Counted from the stretch's first letter, positions 8,908-17,944 are shown. The stretch is DNA of 64,000 nt from Pseudomonas fluorescens (GCF_902497875.1 NZ_CABVHY010000014.1:62001-126000), one strand, 5' to 3'. Translations and numbers: made by a program. The notes: generated by a model from the sequence alone, not told the origin.

Positions 8908-9822
8908 CTACGAGCGCTCGTTCAATAATTCATCCTCAAGCCACTGAATCAGCGCTCGAGTCTCTGGCCGATCGGCCCCAGCGTGGCGCTGGTACACCGA
9001 TATCGCCTGAGGCAAAGGCACACTCTGCGCACATGGCCTCACCAGTGCGCCACTGTCGATAAGCCTGCTGGCTGTTCGGCGCCACCCCATCGCGATGCCA
9101 TGCCCCTCGACGGCGGCCTGAAGCATCAAGGGATAGCTGTCAAAAAACCTGTCGTTCGCCTAGTTACCCAAGGACGCTCCAAAGATGCCCAGCCAACTGT
9201 CCCATTCCATCAAATGGGGTGGTGTCGCGCGATGGTGCAACAGCGTGTGCCGAGGTATGTCTGCTATATCCAGCAGTTGCCCATGAGCCGCCAGGTAAGC
9301 CGGGCTGCACACCGGAAATACTTCATCGGAGGCGGTGAACGCCAATACATGCAAGCCACTGGCGCGCCCGGTGCTTTGCAGGGCGACGTCGAAGTGCTCG
9401 GTGAATTCTGTCAGCGGTTTGGTCGATGTCGCGACCTGGATTTCGATTTCCGGGTGAAGCTGATGAAACCTTGAAAGACGCGGCATCAACCAATAGAACG
9501 CTTCGCACAACTGGCAGAGTAAAACCACTCGGTTTTTGCGCAACTCGCCACGCAGAGCCTCGGCACCCGAACTGATGCTGTGCAAGGCCTCACTCACCAC
9601 CCGCCCCAGTTCTCGCCCTTCCTGCGTAAGAAAAACCGCGCGATTGCGCCGGCAAAAAAGCGTGACCCCAAGGTTGGCTTCGAGCCCACGAATCTGCCGG
9701 CTTATCGCCGCTTGGGTGATGTGCAATTCATCGGCGGCCCTGGAAAAACTTTCCAGTCGGGCAGCAGCTTCAAATGGCAGCAAGCTGGACAATGGCGGCA
9801 AGGATTTACTGAGCGCATTCAT
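8908..9822 (-). pseudogene. LysR (GcvA-type) regulator interrupted by one in-frame TAG
   Basis: Read from the ATG at 9822, the frame encodes a GcvA-like LysR protein (HTH in FSRAADELHITQAAISRQIR; effector domain after residue ~95) but meets TAG at 9162-9160, after residue 220. The same frame then continues without shift as ANDRFFDSYPLMLQAAVEGH and runs to a natural stop at 8908. The whole would be 304 codons, the normal length of the family, and the TAG falls inside the conserved effector domain just before the D-x-Y-x3-LQAAxEGxG segment. A single substitution explains the break, so this is a recent nonsense mutation or a sequencing error. It is divergent from the DMT exporter gene, which it would probably have controlled. 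Confidence 0.9.
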
Positions 9823-9918
9823 AATCTGAGGTTATGCATTCAAGACGGAGAACTCGTTTGTAGCATGGATCTTGCGCTGTGCACCATGGGCTCATGCCCA
9901 CCCACGGACGAGCGTTCC

Positions 9919-10914
9919 ATGACCACAAGTACTTCAAATACAGCCATCGGAGTCGCTCTGGCGATATTCGCGACCTTGAGTTGGGCACTGAATTTCATTG
10001 CGCCCTACGTCACCGGTGGCTATAGCATCTATGACTTGATGGCCCTGCGCTTTTTGTTTGCCGGGGTACTCGGAGTACTTATCGTTGGGGTCTATCGGGC
10101 TCAAGTCCGACTGTTGCGCGCAGATCAGTGGTTGCGTGCGCTCGGTCTGGGGGCCATGGGTTACCTGGGGTACAGCACCTGTATTGCCGCAGGCGTTATT
10201 ATTGCCGGGCCATTACTGACTCCGGCACTGATTGGCATGGTCCCGGTGTTGCTGGCACTGCTCGGCAATGCGCGGAGCAAGACCCTGGCGTGGCGGCGAT
10301 TGGCGACACCGCTGGCGTTCCTGGTGAGTGGCCTGCTACTCACCAACCTGAGCGCAATAAACCAGCCGGGGGTATCGGCAGGCTCTTTCCTGACAGGTCT
10401 GATCTTCTCGTTGCTGGCCGTTGTTTTGTGGATCGTGTTCAGTCTGCTCAATCAGACCGAGCTGGAAAAGCTCCCTCCGAGCACTACCGCTGCATGGACC
10501 GGACTGATGATGACTGGTGGAGCAATCGGCACCTTGGGTCTGCTCCCCCTTGGCTTGGCACTGGAGGTTTTCAAGCTGCCGTCGCTGGGGTTCGATTTCG
10601 CCAGCGCCGGGCATTTATATGCCTGGGCACTGCTGATCGCGGTGCTGTGTTCATTGATTGGCGCGTGGGCCTGGAACCTGGCTTCGCGCTATCTGCCGAT
10701 GGTACTTTCAGGGCAACTGATCGCCCTTGAGTCACTGTTCGCGACCCTCCTCGGACTGATTTTTCATGGCCGCTTACCGACACTTATGGAAGCGTTGGGG
10801 CTAGTCGCAGTGTTGACAGGCGCGGTCCTGGCGGTGCGGGTCATCCTTGCACCCCTTGGCAGCCGGGTTGTGCGCCTCAAAACGGAATCGTCAGCCGATC
10901 TGCGCAAAAATTGA
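9919..10914 (+). CDS. EamA/DMT-superfamily exporter
   Basis: A 331-residue membrane protein with ten predicted hydrophobic helices in two EamA repeats (about residues 8-150 and 160-300). This is the topology of drug/metabolite exporters such as YdcZ/RhaT relatives. The open frame extends upstream to 9580, but that part overlaps the divergent LysR gene and looks non-coding; I take the ATG at 9919 (MTTSTSNTAIGVALAIF). Substrate unknown. The divergent LysR gene upstream is broken by a nonsense codon, so expression may be altered. The end lies only a few bases before the Fur box of the next operon. Confidence 0.82.
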   Translation: MTTSTSNTAIGVALAIFATLSWALNFIAPYVTGGYSIYDLMALRFLFAGVLGVLIVGVYRAQVRLLRADQWLRALGLGAMGYLGYSTCIAAGVIIAGPLLTPALIGMVPVLLALLGNARSKTLAWRRLATPLAFLVSGLLLTNLSAINQPGVSAGSFLTGLIFSLLAVVLWIVFSLLNQTELEKLPPSTTAAWTGLMMTGGAIGTLGLLPLGLALEVFKLPSLGFDFASAGHLYAWALLIAVLCSLIGAWAWNLASRYLPMVLSGQLIALESLFATLLGLIFHGRLPTLMEALGLVAVLTGAVLAVRVILAPLGSRVVRLKTESSADLRKN

Positions 10915-10931
10915 CAATAATCATTATTATT
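10912..10931 (+). promoter_or_regulatory. Fur box upstream of the iron uptake operon
   Basis: The stretch around ACAATAATCATTATTATTC (from 10914) matches the 19-bp Fur consensus closely, being a near-dyad of AATAAT and ATTATT half sites. It stands about 55 bases before the ATG of the P19-like gene and implies iron repression of the four-gene operon. Confidence 0.75.
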
Positions 10932-10987
10932 CGCAAGAAAGCTTCCTAGACTCGGCCCCCTAACTTGTCAGTGCCCAGGAAGACCTC

Positions 10988-11518
10988 ATGCGTACCACCT
11001 TTTCGCTGTCTCTCGCCGTGCTGTTGCTAGCCCCCCTGGCTCAGGCCAAGGAGTATCCGATTGGCGAGCCGCAATTGTGTCCGGGGCTGGAAGTTGCGGC
11101 GGTGTATCTGCAGCCGATCGAGATGGCGCCTGCCGGCATGATGCGCGCCACCGCGGATTCCGATGTTCATCTGGAAGCCGACATCCGCGCCACCGCGGAC
11201 AATCGTCAGGGCTTTCAGGAAGGCAGTTTCGTGCCCTACCTGAATGTCTCTTTCAACCTGAAAAAGCAGGGCAGCGAGACTGAACTCGAGGGCGACTTCC
11301 ATGCCATGGTGGCCAATGACGGCCCGCACTATGGCGACAATGTGAAGCTACTCGGCCCGGGCAAATATCAACTGACCTTCAGCGTCCTGCCACCCGGCGG
11401 TCACGGTTCCCTCGGTCGCCACACCGACAAGGAAACCGGCGTGGCGCCCTGGTTCGAGCGCTGTGAACTGCACTATGAATTCATCTACGCCGGGATTGGC
11501 AAGAAAGGCGGCTATTGA
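10988..11518 (+). CDS. ftrA: periplasmic P19/Tp34-type iron-binding protein (FtrA/FtpA)
   Basis: A 176-residue exported protein: a signal peptide of about 20 residues ends at AQA-KEYPIG. The mature part matches the P19/Tp34 family (PF10634), dimeric periplasmic metal-binding proteins. Family ligands are visible in GEPQ, the Met-containing QPIEMAPAGMM segment, EADIRA, and the His in DFHAMVANDGPHYG. In Bordetella, Brucella and Burkholderia this protein is the first component of the ferrous iron importer FtrABCD, working with a cupredoxin, a permease and a polyferredoxin; the same four genes follow here in that order. AGGAAG precedes the ATG, and a Fur box precedes the operon. Confidence 0.88.
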   Translation: MRTTFSLSLAVLLLAPLAQAKEYPIGEPQLCPGLEVAAVYLQPIEMAPAGMMRATADSDVHLEADIRATADNRQGFQEGSFVPYLNVSFNLKKQGSETELEGDFHAMVANDGPHYGDNVKLLGPGKYQLTFSVLPPGGHGSLGRHTDKETGVAPWFERCELHYEFIYAGIGKKGGY

Positions 11519-11896
11519 ATGAGCCGTACGCCGTCGACCCATCGCGGCCGGTCAAGGTTTGCCTGTGCTCACCCGCGTCTTGCCTGGCTGCTGCTGGCCT
11601 GGGCGATCACGCCATTGGCCGCACAGGCCCAATTGCCGACCTATGAGCTGACCCTGCGCGACGGGCACTTTACCCCGGCATTGCTCGAGGTGCCGGCCGG
11701 GCAACGTTTCAAGATCGTCCTGAAAAACATCGGCCAGGGGCCGGCAGAGTTCGAGAGCACACCTTTACGGGTGGAAAAAGTCCTGTCGCCGGGGGTGACA
11801 ACCTTCGTGGTCATTCACCCCTTGCGACCCGGTCATTATCCGTTCTTCGACGAGTTCAATCTGCAATTGCCCGAAGGCGGCATCCTCGCCAAATAA
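11519..11896 (+). CDS. ftrB: periplasmic cupredoxin-domain protein (FtrB)
   Basis: The 125-residue protein starts directly behind the stop of the P19 gene. A basic N-terminus and a hydrophobic run (LAWLLLAWAITPLAAQAQ, about residues 21-38) form a signal peptide. The mature ~87 residues are a small cupredoxin-like domain of the EfeO/FtrB N-terminal type, with the conserved GPAEFES segment and LRPGHYPFFDEF. In FtrABCD it is proposed to oxidise or hand over Fe(II) in the periplasm before permeation. No type-1 copper Cys is visible, as is usual for this subgroup. Confidence 0.83.
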   Translation: MSRTPSTHRGRSRFACAHPRLAWLLLAWAITPLAAQAQLPTYELTLRDGHFTPALLEVPAGQRFKIVLKNIGQGPAEFESTPLRVEKVLSPGVTTFVVIHPLRPGHYPFFDEFNLQLPEGGILAK

Positions 11897-11934
11897 CCGG
11901 GTCGTCCACGGAGCTTTCCTTCAAGGAGCTTTCC

Positions 11935-12789
11935 ATGAATCAATCAATGTTCATCGTCTGGCGCGAAAGCGTCGAGGCGTTGCTGGTAATCGGCATTCTC
12001 CAGGCTTGGGTCAGCCAGCAAAGCCAGGGCAATCGACTGCTCAGATACCTGTGGGCCGGGGTGATGCTGGGGTTGATGTTGTCGGGGTTGCTCGCGGTAC
12101 TGATTCTGTTTGCCGGCGAGGCCATGAGCGGATCGGCCAGCGAATGGTTCCAGGCCACGCTGGCGCTGGTTGCCAGTTTGCTGATCGTGCAAATGGTCGG
12201 CTGGATGCACCACCACGCCCGGACCCTCAAGCAGGACCTGCGCCGCCACGCCGACAGCCATCTGGCCCGACAAGGCGGCCTCGGGCTGTTGCTGCTGGCG
12301 ATGCTCGCGGTCAGCCGTGAAGGCAGTGAAACCGTGGTCTTTCTCTATGGCGCCGGGGCTCAGTTGCGTGGCCCGCAACTGGGTTTGTTCGCCGTCGGCG
12401 GGCTGGCGGGACTGGTGCTGGCGGGGTTGACCGTCTACCTGTTGCAGAGCAGTCGCCGGTTCATTTCATGGCCCAGGTTTTTTGCCCTCAGCGAAGCCCT
12501 GCTGCTGATGCTCGGCGCGGCGCTGCTGGTCAGCGGCATCGAGCGCATCGGCGGGCAACTGCTGGCCCTGGATGTGCCGGAGCTGGTCTATAGCGTGTTT
12601 GGCGAAGCCCTTTGGGACAGCAACCCGTTGCTCAGCGACAGCCACGGCCTGGGCAGTTTCCTCGCCGGCTTTGCCGGTTATCGAGCGACCCCCAGCTGTG
12701 CGACCCTGGTGGTTCTGATCGGTTACTGGCTGATCGTTGCTGGCTGGTTGCGCCAACGCCCGATGGAAAAAGCCCTATGCCCGAGCTGA
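11935..12789 (+). CDS. ftrC: FTR1-family high-affinity iron permease (FtrC)
   Basis: A 284-residue inner-membrane permease with about seven helices. Both REXXE iron-translocation motifs of the FTR1/EfeU family are present: WRESVEALLVIG near the N-terminus (about residues 9-20) and SREGSETVVFLYG (about 122-134). It carries iron across the inner membrane in the FtrABCD system, supplied by the two upstream periplasmic proteins. The ATG follows AAGGAGC. The ten bases GGAGCTTTCC occur twice just before the start, a small direct repeat. The gene overlaps ftrD by 13 bases. Confidence 0.9.
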   Translation: MNQSMFIVWRESVEALLVIGILQAWVSQQSQGNRLLRYLWAGVMLGLMLSGLLAVLILFAGEAMSGSASEWFQATLALVASLLIVQMVGWMHHHARTLKQDLRRHADSHLARQGGLGLLLLAMLAVSREGSETVVFLYGAGAQLRGPQLGLFAVGGLAGLVLAGLTVYLLQSSRRFISWPRFFALSEALLLMLGAALLVSGIERIGGQLLALDVPELVYSVFGEALWDSNPLLSDSHGLGSFLAGFAGYRATPSCATLVVLIGYWLIVAGWLRQRPMEKALCPS

Positions 12790-14156
12790 GTCGGCGCAAT
12801 CTCTGGCTGCAGCATCTCGGCGACGGGATGCGCCGCCACGCGCCGCTGATTCGTGCCGTGCAGTGGCTGGTGGTGCTGATCTACGGATTACTGTTGTTGC
12901 TACCGGCGCTGCTGCCACTGCCGGACAGCCAGGCAAGGATCCTCGACAACCTGACCCTGCTCGCGCAGTTTCTGTTCTGGGGCATCTGGTGGCCGTTCGT
13001 GCTGCTGTCGATCGTGCTGTTCGGTCGCCTCTGGTGCGGCGTGCTGTGCCCGGAAGGCTCGTTGAGCGAATGGGCCAGCCACTACGGCAAAGGCCTGGGC
13101 GTACCGCGCTGGCTGCGTTGGGGCGGCTGGCCAACCCTGGCGTTCTGCCTGACCACCCTCTATGGCCAGTTGATCAGCGTCTATGACTACGCCCAGGCCG
13201 CGCTGCTGATTCTGGGCGGCTCGACGGTCGCAGCAGTCATCGTCGGCCTGCTGTTCGGCCGCGGCAAGCGAGTCTGGTGCCGTTACCTGTGCCCGGTCAG
13301 CGGTGTCTTCGCCCTGCTCGCCCGCCTGGCTCCGGTGCACTTTCAGGTGGACGAACAACGCTGGCTGGAAAATCCCGCCCCAAGACTGCCACCACCCAAC
13401 TGCGCACCCTTGCTCGATATCCGACGCATGCAAGGCGCCAGCGACTGCCACGCCTGCGGACGCTGCAGCGGACAACGCGGCGCGGTGCAATTGATCGCCC
13501 GCTCCAGCAACCAGGAAATCCTCCAGTCCAGCGCACGCACCCTGTCGGTCTGGGATGCACGCTTGCTGCTGTTCGGCGTGATCGGCCTGGCCATGGGCGG
13601 ATTCCAGTGGACCGTCAGCCCCTGGTTCGTCGCCCTCAAACAACAGCTCGCGGCATGGCTGATCGAACAAGACCTGCTCTGGCCCTTGCAAGACAACGCC
13701 CCTTGGTGGCTGCTCACCCACTACCCGCAACTCAACGACAGCTTCAGCTGGCTCGACGGCTTCAGCATCGTCGCCTACCTGGGCTTGAGCTCGGTGCTGT
13801 TGGGCACGGCGTTGCTGATTCTGTTGCGACTGACGGCGCGGCTGGCGGGAAATCCGGCGCTGTATTCCCCCCTGGCAATGACCCTCACACCCCTTGGTGG
13901 TGCCGGGCTGTTTCTCGGGCTGTCGGCGACTACCGTGAAATTGCTGCGCTATGAGGGCTTGCTGCTGGAGTGGGTGCAGCCGACTAGGGCATCGCTGTTG
14001 ATCGCGGCGATGGCGTGGAGTTTGGTGTTGGGGTGGAAGCTCCTGGGGCGTGAGGACGTGTCGTTGGCTCGGCGGCTGGCGGGCAGTGGGTGCCTGTTAT
14101 TGGCGAATGGGTTGGTGGGGTATGGTTGGTGGTTGCAGTTTTGGGGGTGGCCATAG
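12777..14156 (+). CDS. ftrD: polyferredoxin-type membrane protein (FtrD, NapH/CcoG-like)
   Basis: A 459-residue integral membrane protein starting at the ATG 12777 inside the end of ftrC (the frame itself opens earlier). It has several helices and the NapH/NosR-like cysteine patterns CGVLCPEGSLSEW and CRYLCPVSGVFALL, followed by CHACGRC, which is suited to bind an Fe-S cluster. In FtrABCD this subunit is thought to move electrons across the membrane to recycle the periplasmic iron oxidase. The third cluster region looks shortened compared with a full 2[4Fe-4S] ferredoxin domain. Confidence 0.83.
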   Translation: MPELSRRNLWLQHLGDGMRRHAPLIRAVQWLVVLIYGLLLLLPALLPLPDSQARILDNLTLLAQFLFWGIWWPFVLLSIVLFGRLWCGVLCPEGSLSEWASHYGKGLGVPRWLRWGGWPTLAFCLTTLYGQLISVYDYAQAALLILGGSTVAAVIVGLLFGRGKRVWCRYLCPVSGVFALLARLAPVHFQVDEQRWLENPAPRLPPPNCAPLLDIRRMQGASDCHACGRCSGQRGAVQLIARSSNQEILQSSARTLSVWDARLLLFGVIGLAMGGFQWTVSPWFVALKQQLAAWLIEQDLLWPLQDNAPWWLLTHYPQLNDSFSWLDGFSIVAYLGLSSVLLGTALLILLRLTARLAGNPALYSPLAMTLTPLGGAGLFLGLSATTVKLLRYEGLLLEWVQPTRASLLIAAMAWSLVLGWKLLGREDVSLARRLAGSGCLLLANGLVGYGWWLQFWGWP

Positions 14157-14182
14157 CCCCACCTCTCGCCATGCGGCGCCCT

Positions 14183-14761
14183 TCACTGTAGACATGACTG
14201 GGGCTCCGGCAATTGCAACGGGGTCTTGATCGGGTACTCGGGGCTGCCGTAGGCGTAGCAGGAGGTGCTGACTTGCAGCTCATCGCAAGGCAGGAAGTGC
14301 ACGGTGATGCCGCAGACTTTCTGGCCGGTGTAGTCCGGCACCGGTACCACCTTGCTGTGCTGGCGTTTTTGAGCTCTGATTTTTTTCGCCCATGCTTCGT
14401 ACTTGGCCTCATCAGCAAAACCGGGAAATCCATCGGGATATGCCACGCCGGTTTCCCAATCAACGCGCACCGTCATGCCCGGCTGCCAGCGCGCCAGGGC
14501 GATGTAGCAGCAGCCTCCCCCGCCACCCTGGTAAGGGCCGATGATGTCGATGCCCGAGCGACCATCGACGCTGAAATGGTTGATAGCCCAGTGGGTGTGG
14601 TTGATGCCTTCGATAGTGCTGGCCTGGGCGTTTTGCGCGAGCACGGTGGCAGCCAGGCCGCAGAGCGCCGCGAGCAGCGCACGCCACGAGGTGGGCTTGA
14701 GCAGGGGCTGGGGCTGGGTGCCTTGCGCAGGACGAAGGAGGACAGGTTCAGACCGGCGCAT
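14183..14761 (-). CDS. DUF3304 protein, candidate immunity to the Tle1 effector
   Basis: A 192-residue protein with an N-terminal export signal (LLAALCGLAATVLAQNAQAS, about residues 29-48). The mature domain matches DUF3304: INHTHWAINHFSVDG, then GGGGGCCYI, and a C-terminal CYAYGSPEYPIK. Its start overlaps the end of the Tle1 gene by 14 bases. The DUF3304 part is almost identical to the C-terminal part of the gene at 17051-17944, so the two are a recent duplication flanking the effector. Periplasmic immunity against the phospholipase is inferred from export, gene overlap and duplication, as described for Tli1 proteins in Burkholderia thailandensis; it is not shown by the sequence itself. Confidence 0.75.
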   Translation of the reverse strand: MRRSEPVLLRPAQGTQPQPLLKPTSWRALLAALCGLAATVLAQNAQASTIEGINHTHWAINHFSVDGRSGIDIIGPYQGGGGGCCYIALARWQPGMTVRVDWETGVAYPDGFPGFADEAKYEAWAKKIRAQKRQHSKVVPVPDYTGQKVCGITVHFLPCDELQVSTSCYAYGSPEYPIKTPLQLPEPQSCLQ

Positions 14762-17063
14762 TGTTCACCTCTGCGGCCTTGGCGTCATGGGCCCGCCAGA
14801 GCGCATCGATGTCTTGCCGGGCTTGAGCCAGGCGCTCGGCGGTCATGACCGGAGGCTGTACCACACCGGGCTGTTCAACCCCTCGCAAGCGCGCGTCACT
14901 CGCCACTATCGGCTGATCGTTTTGGTCATACAGCGCCAGCTTTCTTGAGTGGGTATCACCGAAGAACACCATGCGATCAGTAAGATAACTGCCCAATGGC
15001 TCACGCATGCCTGTGCCCAGGAGGCTCAGGTGGGCGGCATAGAGAAACCAGGCGCGGGAGTCGTGGACCTGATCGTCGAACAGTGCGCGCAACAGCCCCT
15101 CGGGCTGGGTGGCGTTGCGGCTTTCGTCGACATTGCCGCGCTTGTTTTCATCAACGTAGTCGTACTCATGCTGCGGGCGCGGGAACAACTGGCGGACCCT
15201 GGCCTGCCCTGCCGCTTTCATCCTCAGGCGATCGGCCCGCGCACCGGGCATAGCTCCCGGAAGCGCCATACTTGCCATCCATATCGCGACAGTGACAGAG
15301 AGACCGGCGCGGTAATCCATGCCGAACTCCTCGGCGGCTTCGCGCAACTGGGTTTGCGCCATGTCCGGATCGAAGTCCTTGACGCCGGGTTCCATCGGCC
15401 TTCTCGGTTCGCGGCCGAAGCGCTCGCGGGCCAGTTGCTCCTTGCGGCGCGTTACGACCTTCGCCTGTTCCTCTTGGAGTTTGCTCTCGGCGACGCTGCG
15501 TACCGCGTTGTCGGCCTGGGTATCAAAGGCCTGGAGATAGAACGCCGCCTGCTTCAGGCTGGCAAACGCATAGCGGTCGATGCGCCAGGCGGTGATCCAG
15601 GCCATCTGCTCACGCAGTGCCTGTTCCAGAGTGTCCTGGGCCGGTAGCGGCTGGTAATGTTCAGCCCGCTCGACGGGCAGCGGTTGCGTCCCGGGGATCA
15701 GGCCCAGGGTCACCTGACGCCAGGCGTTGAAGCGGTCGACCAGGATAGGGGCAACACGAAACTCTTCCATCACCTCAAATTCCATCGCCCGCCAAAGCTC
15801 ATGGCGCAACTCTGTTGGCAAGGCATCCTTCGGTACTTTAAAGGGGGCGCCGTGGGCGAAGGCGTCAGCATACAAATCGTGCAGGGCGATCTGCGACAGC
15901 AACAGACCGTCATTCTCGCCAATGGCCTTGCCCTGATCCCCAGGCGGATAACCACCGCCCTGGTCGGAATGCACACCGGGGTAGATCACTTCAGCGCTAT
16001 TGACCGGGTAACCACCGCCCTCGCGGCGGATCGAGTCCAGCGGGAAGCACAGGCGTTGCTCGTGGCTGGCCACGATATGCAGGCAACGCCTGACCAGGCT
16101 GCTGGTGGGCAGTTGCTGATTGCCGTCGGCCCAGCCCATATGGCCGGTCGCCCCCGGCGCAATGTCGGCAATGCCCACCGAAGCCACGGTGTCCAGCAGC
16201 CCCAGGTATTCCACGCTGATGGGCAGCGTCACATCGACCAGTTTCAGCGACGGCGTCGCTTCGGAGGGGGACAACAGCTGGTTCAGCCAACTGACAAAAG
16301 CCCGCGCCGCCGCCGCGCCACGGGAAAACCCATAGACATACAGCTTGATGCCCAGCAGCCTGCACTGACCGGGCCGTTGGCTCAGGGCGAGGCCCAACGG
16401 TTTCATCAAAGGCCAGAACTGCGTGTAAAACTCGCGGCGGCGGTTAGCGGGGCCGGTCACCGATTCCATCCCGTGCGAAGTCCCCATGGACTTGACCGCG
16501 GCCAGCAGGCTGGCGTTGTCCTGCCGTGGCAGCCCCAGCATGCGCCGCAAGGCGTCGATGAGCATCAACAGGCCCCAGTTGATCCGCTCTTCGCCATAAC
16601 CGGCGAAGGCCAGGCCATGATTGCCGTAGTCCAGGTCGCCCACCTCCGGGAAGGGCGTGCCCACACCGGGCATGTAGTACTTGAAATACTGGCCATTACC
16701 GGTGCCCGCCGCATCGGTCAAGCCACGGACCTTGCTGCTGTGGCTGGTGCCGCCGGCATAGCCGTCGCCGATGCTCGCGCGGAACAACCGAGCGATATTG
16801 GTCGGGTGCGGGATACCGGACTCGTACAGGTCGTTGTTGAGGTTATTACCGGTTCCGTCGAAGCACAGACTGATATGCAGGGTCTTGCAGCACGGCGGCA
16901 TACCCCGGCGCCCGGCTGCCACACTCAGGGCATCATGGTAATCCGACTCCAACTGGCGCTGGCGCCGCAGATTCTGATGGACCTGCGCGGCACGACTGGG
17001 CAAGCGCCCCTGCACCGGAAACTGCGGCGGGTACCAAAGGGGGGAATGTTTCACTTCGGACAT
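14748..17063 (-). CDS. tle1: type VI secretion phospholipase effector, Tle1 type (DUF2235)
   Basis: A 771-residue protein with the DUF2235/Tle1 hydrolase domain. Visible motifs are CFDGTGN (residues 67-73), the nucleophile elbow GFSRG with Ser247, LLDTVASVG with the probable catalytic Asp291, and YPGVHSDQGGGYP with the probable His365. Tle1 proteins are cytoplasm-made toxins delivered by VgrG spikes that cleave phospholipids in rival cells. The C-terminal ~300 residues are the membrane-association part. The gene overlaps a DUF3304 gene at each end (13 and 14 bases), forming a toxin-immunity sandwich. No T6SS structural genes lie in the window, so this is an orphan effector island depending on a secretion system elsewhere. 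Confidence 0.88.
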   Translation of the reverse strand: MSEVKHSPLWYPPQFPVQGRLPSRAAQVHQNLRRQRQLESDYHDALSVAAGRRGMPPCCKTLHISLCFDGTGNNLNNDLYESGIPHPTNIARLFRASIGDGYAGGTSHSSKVRGLTDAAGTGNGQYFKYYMPGVGTPFPEVGDLDYGNHGLAFAGYGEERINWGLLMLIDALRRMLGLPRQDNASLLAAVKSMGTSHGMESVTGPANRRREFYTQFWPLMKPLGLALSQRPGQCRLLGIKLYVYGFSRGAAAARAFVSWLNQLLSPSEATPSLKLVDVTLPISVEYLGLLDTVASVGIADIAPGATGHMGWADGNQQLPTSSLVRRCLHIVASHEQRLCFPLDSIRREGGGYPVNSAEVIYPGVHSDQGGGYPPGDQGKAIGENDGLLLSQIALHDLYADAFAHGAPFKVPKDALPTELRHELWRAMEFEVMEEFRVAPILVDRFNAWRQVTLGLIPGTQPLPVERAEHYQPLPAQDTLEQALREQMAWITAWRIDRYAFASLKQAAFYLQAFDTQADNAVRSVAESKLQEEQAKVVTRRKEQLARERFGREPRRPMEPGVKDFDPDMAQTQLREAAEEFGMDYRAGLSVTVAIWMASMALPGAMPGARADRLRMKAAGQARVRQLFPRPQHEYDYVDENKRGNVDESRNATQPEGLLRALFDDQVHDSRAWFLYAAHLSLLGTGMREPLGSYLTDRMVFFGDTHSRKLALYDQNDQPIVASDARLRGVEQPGVVQPPVMTAERLAQARQDIDALWRAHDAKAAEVNNAPV

Positions 17064-17944
17064 GACTGGGGCTCCGGCAATCGCAAGGCGGATTTGATCG
17101 GGTATTCGGGGCTGCCGTAGGCGTAGCAGGAAGTGCTGACCTGCAGCTCATCGCAGGGCAGGAAATGCACGGTGAGGCCGCAGACTTTCTGGCCGGTGTA
17201 GTCCGGTACCGGTACCACCTTGCTGTGCTGGCGTGTTTGCGCATCGATTTTTTTCTCCCACGCCAAATACTTGGGCCAATCGGCAAAACCAGGAAAGTCA
17301 TCGGAATAAGCCGAGCCGGTTTCCCAATCAACCCGCACCGCCATACCCGATTGCCAGAGCGCCGGCGCGATGTAGCAGCAGCCTCCCCCGCCGCCCTGAT
17401 AAGGGCCGATGATGTCGATGCCCGAACGACCATCGACGCTGAAATGGTTGATGGCCCAGTGGGTGTGGTTGATGCCTTCGAGGGTGCTGGCCTGGGCGTT
17501 TTGCGCGAGCACGGTGGCGGCCAGGCCACAGAGCATGGCAACGACAACGTTGGTGATTGAGGGTTTGTGTTGGTAGAGGCGGAACTGTTTGCCGCGGCCG
17601 AGCAGCACCAGGCGCGGCTCGAGGGTGATTTCGTAGAGGGCTTCGTCGAGGGAGCCGGACAGGCGTTTGAAGGCGGTACTCATCCCGTGCAGCATGCGCA
17701 GCGGCTTGATCGTGGGCACGGGCAGGCCGTGGAACGGCAGCTTTTGCGGCGCGGCGTGCAGGCTGAAACGGGCGTCCCGACCGAGCAGCTGTTCGGCGGC
17801 CAGGTCGTGCTGGGGACAGGATTCGCCATAGGTGAACGGTTGGCTCAGGCGTTCTTCGCCGTGGAAAGCGAGCGGGGCCTCGACATTGCGGACCTGGAGT
17901 TTATGCCGGCGGTGGTCGAAGAAGGTGCGCAGTTGGCTGGACAT
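17051..17944 (-). CDS. VgrG N-terminal remnant fused to a DUF3304 protein
   Basis: One open frame of 297 codons joins two unrelated parts. Residues 1 to about 126 look like the start of a Pseudomonas VgrG spike (LRTFFDHRRHKLQVRNVEAP, EERLSQPFTYG, LLGRDARFSLHAAPQKLPFH). Several short pieces seem missing compared with an intact VgrG, which would be over 600 residues. From about residue 132 the protein becomes an exported-type DUF3304 domain (MLCGLAATVLAQNAQASTLE) nearly identical to the one at 14183-14761. The internal ATG of that segment could start a separate immunity protein. The fused product itself is probably not functional as a spike. It overlaps tle1 by 13 bases, so coupled translation is likely. 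Confidence 0.78.
   Translation of the reverse strand: MSSQLRTFFDHRRHKLQVRNVEAPLAFHGEERLSQPFTYGESCPQHDLAAEQLLGRDARFSLHAAPQKLPFHGLPVPTIKPLRMLHGMSTAFKRLSGSLDEALYEITLEPRLVLLGRGKQFRLYQHKPSITNVVVAMLCGLAATVLAQNAQASTLEGINHTHWAINHFSVDGRSGIDIIGPYQGGGGGCCYIAPALWQSGMAVRVDWETGSAYSDDFPGFADWPKYLAWEKKIDAQTRQHSKVVPVPDYTGQKVCGLTVHFLPCDELQVSTSCYAYGSPEYPIKSALRLPEPQSCPK

Noticed and set aside
9580-9918. Upstream extension of the DMT exporter frame
   Set aside because: The 113 extra codons overlap the divergent LysR gene and lack hydrophobic or conserved sequence; the exporter fold begins at the ATG 9919.
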